This document shows, piece after piece, positions 9,258 through 17,689 of a stretch of 44,449 nucleotides of DNA (position 1 is its first letter; every line of letters starts with the position of its first letter). The stretch spans positions 1 through 44,449 of the forward strand of contig NZ_JAKEEC010000029.1 of the NCBI RefSeq assembly GCF_021483235.1, given 5' to 3'. The position numbers and the translations under genes were made by a program. Under the pieces are notes generated by a model. The model did no database searches. It was given only the letters and a program-made list of their open reading frames with translations, and was not told where the DNA came from. The DNA is from Arthrobacter alkaliphilus (GTDB lineage: Bacteria > Actinomycetota > Actinomycetes > Actinomycetales > Micrococcaceae).

Positions 9258-9545
9258 CTAGAACCCTAGAGGGAATGCCGACTGGGACCAGAGGATGTAG
9301 CCGTTGATGCCGCCAAGGATCGCGGCCACCGGGCCGGTCCATAGCAGAATCATGCCGCCACCGGAGGCCAGCCGCGACGACTGGCTCAACTTTCCGGCCA
9401 GGAGCATCGCGGCCCCGACGATCGCCACAATGGCAATCACTATGAAGGCACCGACCAGAATGCCGCCGCCGATCTCTTTCAGCGAGGCAAGGAAAGGAAA
9501 ATTAGGGTTCGGGGTGATTCCCGGATCCACAGCTGCGAAAAGCAT
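9258..9545 (-). CDS. Small two-helix membrane protein (DUF6112-like) of the transfer operon
   Basis: This 95-residue protein begins MLFAAVDPGITPNPNFP and has two hydrophobic helices (about 29-51 and 63-87). This is the pattern of small VirB2/VirB3-like proteins that precede TrbL-like genes in actinobacterial ICEs; the N-terminus resembles DUF6112. A pilin-like or channel-accessory role is inferred from position only. GGACGGAG upstream of the ATG is a good ribosome site. It is the first gene of the left conjugation block, after the inserted cargo island, so a promoter probably lies in 9546-9687. Confidence 0.65.
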   Translation of the reverse strand: MLFAAVDPGITPNPNFPFLASLKEIGGGILVGAFIVIAIVAIVGAAMLLAGKLSQSSRLASGGGMILLWTGPVAAILGGINGYILWSQSAFPLGF

Positions 9546-9687
9546 GACGCGCGCTCCGTCCGTCGACTTCCAAAGGAATGAGCAAATTTGAGCTCACGAC
9601 TTCATGGACACAGCGGGACGGAACGACATGACCTCGGCGGGCAGATCGGATCGGCCATTGAGGGAGCGGACTGATGTCGGACTGCCG

Positions 9688-12600
9688 TCAGGGGCGCTTG
9701 AGATGGACGCGCAGCATCCCGGACCAGTTGTTGGAGGAGTAGCTGCTCACGACACCGGCCTCTTTCAATCGCTCGAGTACCGAGCGATGCGCGTCGTCGT
9801 CGGGGAGGCTGGCCTGCCGGGTCCCCGGTTGGGTGATTGTGGCGTAATCCCCGCCCATGGCGTTGAGCAGGGAGCGCATCTCCTCGAACGGCAGACCCTG
9901 TGATCGTGCAATGAGGCCGATGAGACGTGCAGATCCCGCTCCTCCTCTCTGGAGCACATCGAGCTGCGCGTGGTTCAGTGCGATCCCCTCTTCCAGGGCG
10001 AAATCGGCGATGGGGCCGAGTCCGCGAGGTGCGGCAGCTGCATACGCGGGGAGATGTCCGATCACAGCGAGCTTGACGCTGGCAGGCACAAGGGCGCTGC
10101 CGAACAGCTGTGGCAATTGGGAGCCGGGGAGGACCATGGGGTCGAAGAATTCGGAGAAGTGCGAGGACTTACTGATGGCGAACTCGCGAGTCGGCCAGTC
10201 GATCATGAGCCTGTCGGAGAATGCTGATCTGTCGTCGGCTATGATCCCGCGCTCGATGAGCAGGCCGATGAGATCTCCGGATTCAGGCGTGATGCCGGTC
10301 GCAGGGAGGACATCGGAGAGTTCGAGGCTTGCTGCGAGATTCGCGCGGAGGCACTGGCTGGGCAGTGGCCCGCGGGCGTCCAGGATCGCCGCGGCCAGTT
10401 TGGCGCGGGCCGGCTCGGAGGCTCCTTCGATTTCGCTGACCTTCCCGCTGTGCCCGAGCAGGGTGGCGAGATTCGTGTCAATCTGACCTGTGGCGTCCAT
10501 GTAGAAGGTGATGTTCGCAAACGTCGGAGGCACCCTCAGGTCGAAGACAAGGTCTCCGAATGCCGCTTCGGGCGCGCTCGTCAGGTCATCAATGCGGCAG
10601 TCGTCGGCGGAACGCCTGATGATCTCTCCAAGCGCCGGCGAGCTCGAAGTCGCAACGGCTTCGATGATCTCTGCGAAGGCAGCGGGCGAGTGTATGGTGG
10701 GCTGCTCGTGTTCGCACGCACTGACTGCGGCAAGGTATTCGGGGGCCCGGGCGACTGCCTGTCCGAATACGGGCTCGCTGTTGGACCGGAGAACGTCGAG
10801 TGCGATGTCGGGCGCTCCCGCGAGAGCCAGAAGATTCTCTTCGGTCATGCTGTAGGCCCCGGTGTTCGCCACTGCTGCGCGGGCGGCAGGGCTGAGAAGG
10901 GTGACCGACGGGATCTTTGTTCCGGTCCGCGTGATCAGGTCGATGGCGCGCGGCGCGTCGGTCTGGCGGGCGCTTTCAGTGATCGCCGCGAATTCTGTCC
11001 AGTGCGCGTCGATGTACTCGCGCACTGGGTCCCCGAGTTCGTAGGTGAGCCCATCCATCCAGCTGGACAGGGCAGCATCGAAGAGAGCTGACGGTGCGCC
11101 CGCGTCCACGGGGGCCTCGGTCGCGAGGTAGGTGAAGAATCCTGGCAATCGCCCGAGCAAATCCTCGACAAACCTCGTCTTCTCTCCCGTGCTGAGTTCG
11201 AGGTACTTACCGACGAATTTCCGCTCCGGCTCGCCCCAGCTGGCGATCTGCCGCATCAGCGGGTCAGCGCGGGACGGCGATTGGCTCAGAAGGAAGTCGA
11301 CCACCGAGATGTTGTACATGCTCCGGTCTGAAAGGATCGTTTCTCCCTTCTCGGCGAGGATAGCTTCTACGTCTTCTGGGGTGAGCTGTGCCGTGTAGTC
11401 CGAGTGTCCTTTGTCGATGTAGTGGACGATGTAGTTGAGGGCGTTCGGCCGAAGGTGCTCGCCGTAGTAGATGGAGATGTAGAGCGCGAAGTACTCGTTG
11501 ATGAAGCCGTTGGCAACCAGGTCGTACGCGAGGGGGGACTGTAGGATCTGCTTGGCCAGGTCTTGGAAGGAGTCTGAACCGAGCGTGAACTCCGGGCGGT
11601 TGAAGATCTCCTGCCACTCGTGGTGGCGTAGGAAGGCGACGTCGGCTTGCGCGTTTTCGCACCGGCCCTGAATGGCTGACCGCTCCTCGAGGTCCCACTC
11701 GGCCAGGTCGATTTTCTCATTCAGGAATGTCGGCAGGTCACCGAAGGGGACCCAGTAGGTGTGGCTGTTGGTTCCGCTTGCGGCGTCGACGTACAACTCT
11801 CTCTGGTTTGCGATGATGTCGATCCAGAAATCCTTCTCTTCCAGGCGTTCGAGAGGCACCCATGCCCCTCCCACCTGGAACAGCTGGGAGCCTCCACGTC
11901 GGGCGAGCCGGCCGTGGAAGGCGGCGACTTCCTTCAGCCGTTTTCCGAGATGCCGGCTGCGCTCCTCGATGAAGTCGTGCGACCTGAGAAACGTGGTCTC
12001 CTTCAGCACCTGCTCAGACCGGTCATCGATATTCACCCTGACCAGTTCCCTCCACGCATCGTGGAGTTCGTCCAGTTTGCTGGTACCAAATCGGATGGCC
12101 TCGAAGTCGCCCATGTGCATGTTCTTATACAGCACCATGGCGAAGAGCAGATCGGCGTTGAGGCCGGGCATCTTTTTTTGATCTTCAACCTCGTCGAGGA
12201 GGCGTCGTTTGAAGATGTCGAACTCGTTGCTGATGCTGAGGATGAGCCTCATGTCGGCCACGTGACGGGCGGCTACGTCGACCAAGGGCCGAGCCACGCG
12301 GTCACCCATGGTTTTGCTCATCAGGTCGCGGGCGTTGTGGTGCGTGATGAACGGCACGAGAGGAATTACGACGTCGAAGAACTTGGTTCGGCTGAACTGA
12401 TCGGCGTGTCCCTGTTCCTTCGCTTCGTCCGTGGTCTCGCTATCGGCTTGCAGCAGCTTGTCGAACACGCTGTCCCGGAGTGCGTAGATGAACTTCACGG
12501 GAGGGCGGCCAGTAGTTGGGCGACCAAAGAACTGCTTGAATCCGCGGGAATCGCCTGCCCGGTTCGCAACCTGGTGGGACCCGTTGAGCAGGGTGTTGAG

Positions 12601-13410
12601 GGCTCGGAGTGTCTCGAAGATGTGGATGTTCTCGAACCTGTCGATGTCCTCGAAGACCACGATGTCCCGTCCGCTGACCTCGAAGAAGTAGACGATCTCG
12701 TCGAGATACTGGTCGAAATAACTCGTGGACTGCGGCGAGAGCGTCACAGTAGCCGCACCGGCGGCCACCTTCTCCAGGAACAGCCGGTTGTGGGTGAACC
12801 AGAGTATGGTGACCAGGATTGCGGCTATCAGCAGAACTAGGACGGCGTGCGCAAGCACCTGTGGAAGAAGGTCGTTCCCGACTCCGGCCACCAGGGGCTT
12901 GTCGAGGCCTGAAAGGAACAGGACAGCGACAACGGCTACTCCGATCGCGAACGCAAAGAGCGTCGGCTCGGCGATCCTGAAGCGGGTGATCCGGCGGAAT
13001 CTCGAGCCCCGGGTCTCTGCGGGATCCAGGCTGTAGAGGATCTGCTTAACGATCTCCTTCTGGATCCGGTTCGTCGTCGTCGTCGAGGCCGGATTGGCGC
13101 TTGTCCCCGGTGTCGGAGATGCGGAGGGCTCGGGTTCGTCCGGCTTGTCCCCGACGGTCGAGAGCGACAGCTGGACCACCCGAGTCGGGTAGAGCTCGGA
13201 AATCTTCTCCAGAGCGCTGCTCTTGCCCGTGCCGTAGGGGCCGGTCAGTGCGATGTTCTTCACCTTGGGCCGATTTTCGATAGCATCGGCCAAAGCCTCG
13301 ACATAGACGCCGTGCTGTTCTCTGCTGTAGCCAGGAGTAAGGCTCAACAGTTCCAATTTCCGATCCGAGCCGGTTTCTACTGCACCGTCGAGAGTGCCCC
13401 CATGATCCAT
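9688..13410 (-). CDS. Large YobI-like P-loop NTPase, membrane anchored; candidate defence protein
   Basis: The product has 1240 residues. Near the N-terminus is Walker A GPYGTGKS (57-64). Two membrane helices (about 149-168 and 185-205) interrupt the NTPase domain, then Walker B DIVVFEDIDRFEN follows (249-261). This layout and the opening LSLTPGYS match the YobI-like P-loop NTPase family, usually encoded as single large genes in mobile or accessory regions. The remaining 900 or so residues have no catalytic motif I recognise and may sense a trigger through a repeat-like helical fold. A defence or abortive-infection role is inferred from size, architecture and the SIR2 neighbour, not shown. 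The ATG at 13410 has only a weak ribosome site, 9 bases after the stop of a possible small upstream ORF. The gene looks intact. Confidence 0.7.
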   Translation of the reverse strand: MDHGGTLDGAVETGSDRKLELLSLTPGYSREQHGVYVEALADAIENRPKVKNIALTGPYGTGKSSALEKISELYPTRVVQLSLSTVGDKPDEPEPSASPTPGTSANPASTTTTNRIQKEIVKQILYSLDPAETRGSRFRRITRFRIAEPTLFAFAIGVAVVAVLFLSGLDKPLVAGVGNDLLPQVLAHAVLVLLIAAILVTILWFTHNRLFLEKVAAGAATVTLSPQSTSYFDQYLDEIVYFFEVSGRDIVVFEDIDRFENIHIFETLRALNTLLNGSHQVANRAGDSRGFKQFFGRPTTGRPPVKFIYALRDSVFDKLLQADSETTDEAKEQGHADQFSRTKFFDVVIPLVPFITHHNARDLMSKTMGDRVARPLVDVAARHVADMRLILSISNEFDIFKRRLLDEVEDQKKMPGLNADLLFAMVLYKNMHMGDFEAIRFGTSKLDELHDAWRELVRVNIDDRSEQVLKETTFLRSHDFIEERSRHLGKRLKEVAAFHGRLARRGGSQLFQVGGAWVPLERLEEKDFWIDIIANQRELYVDAASGTNSHTYWVPFGDLPTFLNEKIDLAEWDLEERSAIQGRCENAQADVAFLRHHEWQEIFNRPEFTLGSDSFQDLAKQILQSPLAYDLVANGFINEYFALYISIYYGEHLRPNALNYIVHYIDKGHSDYTAQLTPEDVEAILAEKGETILSDRSMYNISVVDFLLSQSPSRADPLMRQIASWGEPERKFVGKYLELSTGEKTRFVEDLLGRLPGFFTYLATEAPVDAGAPSALFDAALSSWMDGLTYELGDPVREYIDAHWTEFAAITESARQTDAPRAIDLITRTGTKIPSVTLLSPAARAAVANTGAYSMTEENLLALAGAPDIALDVLRSNSEPVFGQAVARAPEYLAAVSACEHEQPTIHSPAAFAEIIEAVATSSSPALGEIIRRSADDCRIDDLTSAPEAAFGDLVFDLRVPPTFANITFYMDATGQIDTNLATLLGHSGKVSEIEGASEPARAKLAAAILDARGPLPSQCLRANLAASLELSDVLPATGITPESGDLIGLLIERGIIADDRSAFSDRLMIDWPTREFAISKSSHFSEFFDPMVLPGSQLPQLFGSALVPASVKLAVIGHLPAYAAAAPRGLGPIADFALEEGIALNHAQLDVLQRGGAGSARLIGLIARSQGLPFEEMRSLLNAMGGDYATITQPGTRQASLPDDDAHRSVLERLKEAGVVSSYSSNNWSGMLRVHLKRP

Positions 13411-13419
13411 AACCGAATG

Positions 13420-13590
13420 CTATCCCGCGTGGCCGTGATACCAGCGGATAGTCTCGGCCGTCTTAGTCGATGTGTCCGTCAAGTTCGGCCGTAGGCCCTT
13501 GAGGGCCTTGGCGATGCTGGTGTTCAGCTCGTCGGCCCGAGCGAGGATTGCGGCCTCCTCCTCCGGGGCGATCTGCCTTACTGACTTCAC
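13420..13590 (-). CDS. Possible small protein upstream of the NTPase gene
   Basis: From GTG 13590 to TAG 13420 the frame encodes about 56 residues, including IAPEEEAAILARADELNTSI, a helical, acidic-to-basic pattern that reads like real protein rather than a shadow frame. Its stop lies 9 bases before the NTPase start, suggesting coupled translation. The frame stays open upstream to about 13660 without an ATG, so this may instead be the tail of a truncated gene. No family is recognised and there is no clear ribosome site. Confidence 0.3.
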   Translation of the reverse strand: MKSVRQIAPEEEAAILARADELNTSIAKALKGLRPNLTDTSTKTAETIRWYHGHAG

Positions 13591-13880
13591 GGCAGGTGCA
13601 TGACCGGTCGGAAGGTCTACTTGGTGCTGTCTGTTTATCGGGCATGTGCGCGGTCGTCATGATGCGCGATGACCCTGGACCGCTATGCCGACCGGACGAC
13701 CCCGATACTGTTGCGGACGCGCTGGGGCGGCGCCGAGCAGACCGGCCCGCCTGACAAGGATCTGACAAGGGTGCAGGCGTGAAAAGCCGTGTGCAGATGT
13801 GAGTTGACCGGGGAAGAGTGCACCAAGAATGGCGGAATCACGAGGAAGTTGGAGGTTTTCCGAGGTTTACCGGAGCCATG

Positions 13881-13909
13881 ATTCTGGGTTCAAATCCCAC
13901 CGTCACCGC
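13881..13909 (+). other. tRNA 3'-end-like sequence (T-arm and acceptor strand), remnant
   Basis: GGTTCAAATCC at 13888-13898 is a perfect consensus T-loop/B-box, flanked by a four-pair TGGG/CCCA stem and followed by an acceptor-like CGTCACC. No matching 5' half (GGTGACG and D-arm) is found in the preceding 100 bases, so it is not a whole tRNA gene. A G-run/C-run pair (13912-13934) follows. It may be a leftover attachment site from an element that targeted a tRNA, or chance. Confidence 0.3.
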
Positions 13910-14023
13910 GAGGGGGGTTTTACGAATTACCCCCGCCAGTGATTATCATGCGTAATTTTGCGATGTCTCGTGACTCCATGAGCCTTACCCGCTATGTTTC
14001 GCGCACCCACGCGGCGAATCCAC

Positions 14024-14374
14024 ATGAGTTCGGGAAAGTTGAGGATATTCGCTGGCCGCCCCGGAACTCGACACCGACCGCGATCTGGCAAGCGCCGCGC
14101 ATCTGCAGCACTACTTCTCTCACCGAATCCTCAGTCGCTTGCGTGAGTATGTGCTCTCACTTCGAAAGTATGCTCCGATGACAGGGAAGAACTACGACCG
14201 AGTCATCAAGGTCTGCCGAGGCAACACCGCCCTCAAAATAGAGGGGTCTTCCGCGCCGGGCGTCTACTTGGCGACATCATCGACCCTGCTGGCACCCCGT
14301 TTCATCAGTTCGCCAATTCGATTAGAGGATGCCCAATCGCTTGGGCGCTACGCTGGCAACCCGGTTCCCGCTAA
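14024..14374 (+). pseudogene. Frameshifted small gene with HTH-like sequence
   Basis: Three frames join into one plausible protein of about 116 residues: MSSGKLRIFAG from ATG 14024, then after a shift near 14055 the frame from 14049 gives PELDTDRDLASAAHL, FSHRILSRLREYVLSLRKY and YDRVIKVCRGNTALKIE. After a second shift near 14245 the first frame resumes with FRAGRLLGDIIDPAGTPFHQ and ends at TAA 14372-14374. No single frame spans it. The segment YDRVIKVCRGNTALKIE followed by AGRLLGD resembles the helix-turn-helix part of small DNA-binding proteins of mobile elements. Family identity is uncertain. It reads opposite to the neighbouring SIR2 and NTPase genes. Confidence 0.45.
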
Positions 14375-14664
14375 CTTCTAACTGACTCCTCTAGGCTCCC
14401 CGTGAACTCCACGGACCTTTGGAACAACCGAGAGGCGAAAGCGTTGTTCCTAGTCCCGGACCGTGGCACCTAGATTCCGTGACACCAATTCGGAGCCGGA
14501 TTCCGTCACCTTGACGATCGGGGACAAAGAGGACGTTAGCGAGTTCGGCCCTTGGACCGGAGATGATCCGGGGCAACGTGTAGGTCCAGATCTCGTCTTG
14601 ACACTGGGCGGACCGGCCTTGACCATGCCAGCAGTGTAGGGCGGAGTGTTGTCGGCCAGCAGCC
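14375..14664. other. Intergenic stretch with a possible gene remnant on the minus strand
   Basis: No intact gene is seen. On the minus strand one frame (about 14391-14640) is open and reads, in part, EIWTYTLPRIISGPRAELAN and VLFVPDRQGDGIRLRIGV, which has a natural amino-acid mix, but it has no convincing start and no family I recognise. The near-repeat attccgtgacacc / attccgtcacc lies at about 14476-14512. Confidence 0.25.
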
Positions 14665-16306
14665 CTACGGGACTTGGTCAGTTCCGTAGCGAAGCCAGTC
14701 GTAGACTACGCAGAGTTTGCCGTACTGCGTTGTCCACCACGAATATTGGCGTTGCGCAAGATTGGCAAGTAGGTATTGCTGCAAGCCCTGCCAATCAGCT
14801 GTGTAGCGGACGACCTCCCATGGGTTTTTGAAGATCCATTCGGTTCCCCTTTTCGAGACGAGCTCGTCCATTGTGAGAGTCTGAGGTTCCACCCTCGGTC
14901 TCAGCAACGTATTGACCCTATCTACGCGCTTCTTTACTTGGGTGGGAACCTTCGCGGCCGAGGCAACCTGCCCGTCCGCAGTCAAAGCATTCATCTGGCG
15001 CAAGTATTTGAAACAAGGCACGTACCAGGCCAGTTGGAAATGCGGCATAGCGTTTGCCACAACCTGCTCAGGCGCCAGGCCTCGATCTGGGGCTTCAAGT
15101 ACATCGTCCATGATGTCGTGGCGGGTCAGACCAATGATTCCCTTCACGGTCATCTTCGCCCCAACTCCAAAGACAACGTCGAAGTTGTCGGAGCTGTCAT
15201 CATCCTCGATGTCGGATACCCGCACCGGACGTCCATGCGGATCATTGTTCTTGACCAGCTCATAGACTTGAGATTTCAGGTGGCGCAGCACGCGGGCTGG
15301 CATTGCTCGCTCGCGTTGACCCAAAACCGTGAACAGTTCCACAAAGTCGGGCACAACGATTTCCACCGCTTGAATGCTTACCCCGTTAGCCAGGACAGAT
15401 CTTGTTCGGACCTCAGGCGAGGAGGTAGGTCGCCAGTGGGAATATCAACCGGTCACGCAGTTTATCTACGTTCTTACCGCGCATCGCAGCTACAAGCGAT
15501 TCCAGGATTTCCTGAATGTTCAGATCGCTCATGCTGTAGCCAAGGAAGATGACAGGGTGTTCGACGAAGACAGTCATCAGCTTGGCCGCCAGGTAGGCGT
15601 TACGGTCTCGGAAGTCTTGATAGTCCTCTGCTGTGAGTACAAGTGAGCCGGGGTCGGTCGAGGAACCGTGAATCATGTAGATCTCAGCGATTCCTTGAGT
15701 GTCAGAGAACAGGAGCTGATCCTGACCGACAAACGCGGTATAGCTCTCGAATGCCTTTGACAGGAGGGGATCGTAGTTCGTGGTGATGACGCCATCGGCG
15801 TCTACGGCCTTGAGCAGATCGAACTCAGCCGCATGGTCGGGCGGTATGGGAGTGCTGGCAACCTTGATGTCAACCAGATTGGCGACTTCAATCTTCAGGG
15901 CAGATGATGGATCGGTCACCTGATCCTGCCATTTGGCTCTGGACGCCTCGAAGTCCGGGGACTTCCACCACACCGGGTAGAACGCATCAGCAATCAAGCT
16001 GGCGGTCTTTGGTAGATCACTACCGGCGAGACCTTTTTAGTAGGCATACGGGTTAGATGTCAGGTCCGCGAAATGCCGCAGAAGCCCCTCCCAGTCAGGG
16101 ATGCCCGCATACCGGCGAGACAATCCGGAACCTACGAAGAGGTACGGTCCGGCCAGACCCTTTAGATGAGGGCCAAGGTAATCTGCTACTACTCCCAAAA
16201 GGTCTACGCCTTCCTTCCGGTCCTGATGCGCATCCCCCGGCATTGACACAAAACCCGAGGCTCGCAGCTTTGGATGTTTGCTGCCCACTAGAGTCGAAGT
16301 TACCAC
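14665..16306 (-). pseudogene. SIR2-domain protein gene, broken by one nonsense codon and one frameshift
   Basis: Three collinear pieces make up one gene of about 545 codons. Piece 1 (16306-16037) contains [16 protein letters not shown], the GxGxS NAD-binding loop, and stops at an in-frame TAA (16037-16039) after SNPYAY. Piece 2 (to 15413) continues in the same frame with [15 protein letters not shown] and [13 protein letters not shown], the rest of the SIR2 NADase core. Near 15415 the frame changes: skipping one T restores [12 protein letters not shown] and joins piece 3 (14665-15366), a C-terminal domain of unknown type. SIR2 NADases of this kind act in phage defence by depleting NAD; here that activity is presumably lost. 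The start may be ATG 16243 rather than 16306. Sequencing error at either site is the alternative. Confidence 0.75.
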
Positions 16307-16564
16307 CAGCCGATGGCGTTTCCGGTTGCGTACGAGCAGGATACCTGCCGCGGTGACCTTGTGCCCGTAGGCTCGAGGCAGCCTCGGGCCAGCCTTTCGG
16401 GCATGGATACGAGCAGCGCAGGGGTGCGAGCGCCTACCTCAGCGACATTTCTCTGCGACTCCTGTCGGCAGCGGCCATGGGTGGCATACCTAGTTAGGGC
16501 GCTCAGGGACTAGCGATTCGTGTGAGCCAAATGCATTGGCACAGAACATTGTCGATGTGGATGA

Positions 16565-17689
16565 CTACATGGCTCCCGTGAGATCGAAATAGGCCGTTCC
16601 GGCGTTCCAATCAATGGGATGCAACAAGGTCCCGACCGCCGGGTTGAGCGCGCTATACATCATGCCGTTACCAGCGTAGATGCCCACGTGCCCCCAGTTG
16701 TTGGGCCCTTGTGGATCCTGGACCACGAGGTCCCCCGGCTGCGGTTTGTCTGTTTGGTGCCCAACGGTCCACTGGTCCACTCGTGGCAAGTGGATCCCTG
16801 CCTGCCTGTAGATCCATTGAACATATCCGGAGCAGTCCCAGGCCTTGAACGCCGTGCCGCCCCACACGTAAGCACCACCCACGCCCTCCTGAGCAAAACG
16901 CAGAAGGTCCTTCCGAATCTGGCTCAGATTCGGCGTCAAGCCCCGCAGCGCCGGGCCGTTTGTTGAACTGCCGCAGGACGCCGGCACAGCGCCATCCGCG
17001 AGCGCGTCCACGATTGCCGTGGCCTCCGGCTCCCACCGCGCATACAGCTCAGGAAAAGCGGACAGTTGTACCGCCTGAGCAGCGGCACCTTTGGCCAAAG
17101 ACTCCCAGCCAGCAACATCGAGCAATCCGCGCGGACTGCTGTGGTTAGGACCAGTCGGGCCGCCGTAGAAAGCCTGCGCATCGTAGACGGGATCCATCAG
17201 TTCCCCGATCGTCCCCCAGCCAGCGCCTGGCCGTTGTTGGGCGGTGCCAACAGAATCGTGGTCGTTGCCGACGCCGTCGTGCGCGAATTGAAGCGAGTCT
17301 GGGACATTCGAATTCGCCAAGACTCGCAGACTGGACTCTTGGAGGGCCATCATGATGGCGATGACTTGACCGTCTTTCGGGACCCCCATTTGTTTTCCCA
17401 CCGCTATGTAGGTCCTCGCAACCGATCGCTGCCCAGGGGTCAGAATGATCGGCGGCAGGCCCTGTGGCTGAATCTCCAAGCCTCCGGAACTATTCGACGA
17501 GGGTGGCCCTATTGCATCCGCGCCTAAGGTGCAGACATAGGCGGAAGCCGCTGATCCGGCTGCAAACACTGCCACGCCTGCACAGAACGCACACACAAGG
17601 AAAAGCCCCGTCGAAGTCGCAGCGGCAATCGACGCCTGCGCGATCACCCGGCGCTTCGTCAAGCCGGCCAGAATTGCTACAGCTGGCAT
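16565..17689 (-). CDS. Two-domain cell-wall hydrolase (lytic transglycosylase-like and NlpC/P60) of the transfer system
   Basis: The product has 374 residues. A membrane helix at about 22-50 anchors it. Residues about 85-235 look like an SLT-type lytic transglycosylase domain with likely catalytic Glu in MALQESSL (E118). Residues about 255-374 are an NlpC/P60 peptidase with DCSGYVQW (Cys286) and GHVGIYAG (His334). Such VirB1/TraG-type enzymes open peptidoglycan locally so the transfer channel can cross the wall. The start at 17689 shares a base with the stop of the VirB8-like gene (TGATG), so they are cotranscribed. A frame extending to 17851 is rejected because it overlaps that gene. Confidence 0.85.
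   Translation of the reverse strand: MPAVAILAGLTKRRVIAQASIAAATSTGLFLVCAFCAGVAVFAAGSAASAYVCTLGADAIGPPSSNSSGGLEIQPQGLPPIILTPGQRSVARTYIAVGKQMGVPKDGQVIAIMMALQESSLRVLANSNVPDSLQFAHDGVGNDHDSVGTAQQRPGAGWGTIGELMDPVYDAQAFYGGPTGPNHSSPRGLLDVAGWESLAKGAAAQAVQLSAFPELYARWEPEATAIVDALADGAVPASCGSSTNGPALRGLTPNLSQIRKDLLRFAQEGVGGAYVWGGTAFKAWDCSGYVQWIYRQAGIHLPRVDQWTVGHQTDKPQPGDLVVQDPQGPNNWGHVGIYAGNGMMYSALNPAVGTLLHPIDWNAGTAYFDLTGAM

Noticed and set aside
11761..12840. A 359-codon plus-strand frame inside the NTPase gene
   Set aside because: It is antisense to the conserved Walker B region of a coherent protein and has no domain of its own.
13463..13768. A 101-residue minus-strand frame upstream of the NTPase
   Set aside because: It overlaps the better-looking frame 13420-13590, has a proline/arginine/serine-rich random composition and no ribosome site.
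16307..16564. Short plus-strand frames and an imperfect GC-rich inverted repeat (about 16371-16392) in the gap between the SIR2 gene and the cell-wall hydrolase
   Set aside because: The frames have no ribosome sites or family resemblance, and the repeat has almost no loop and no U-run, so neither a gene nor a terminator is supported.
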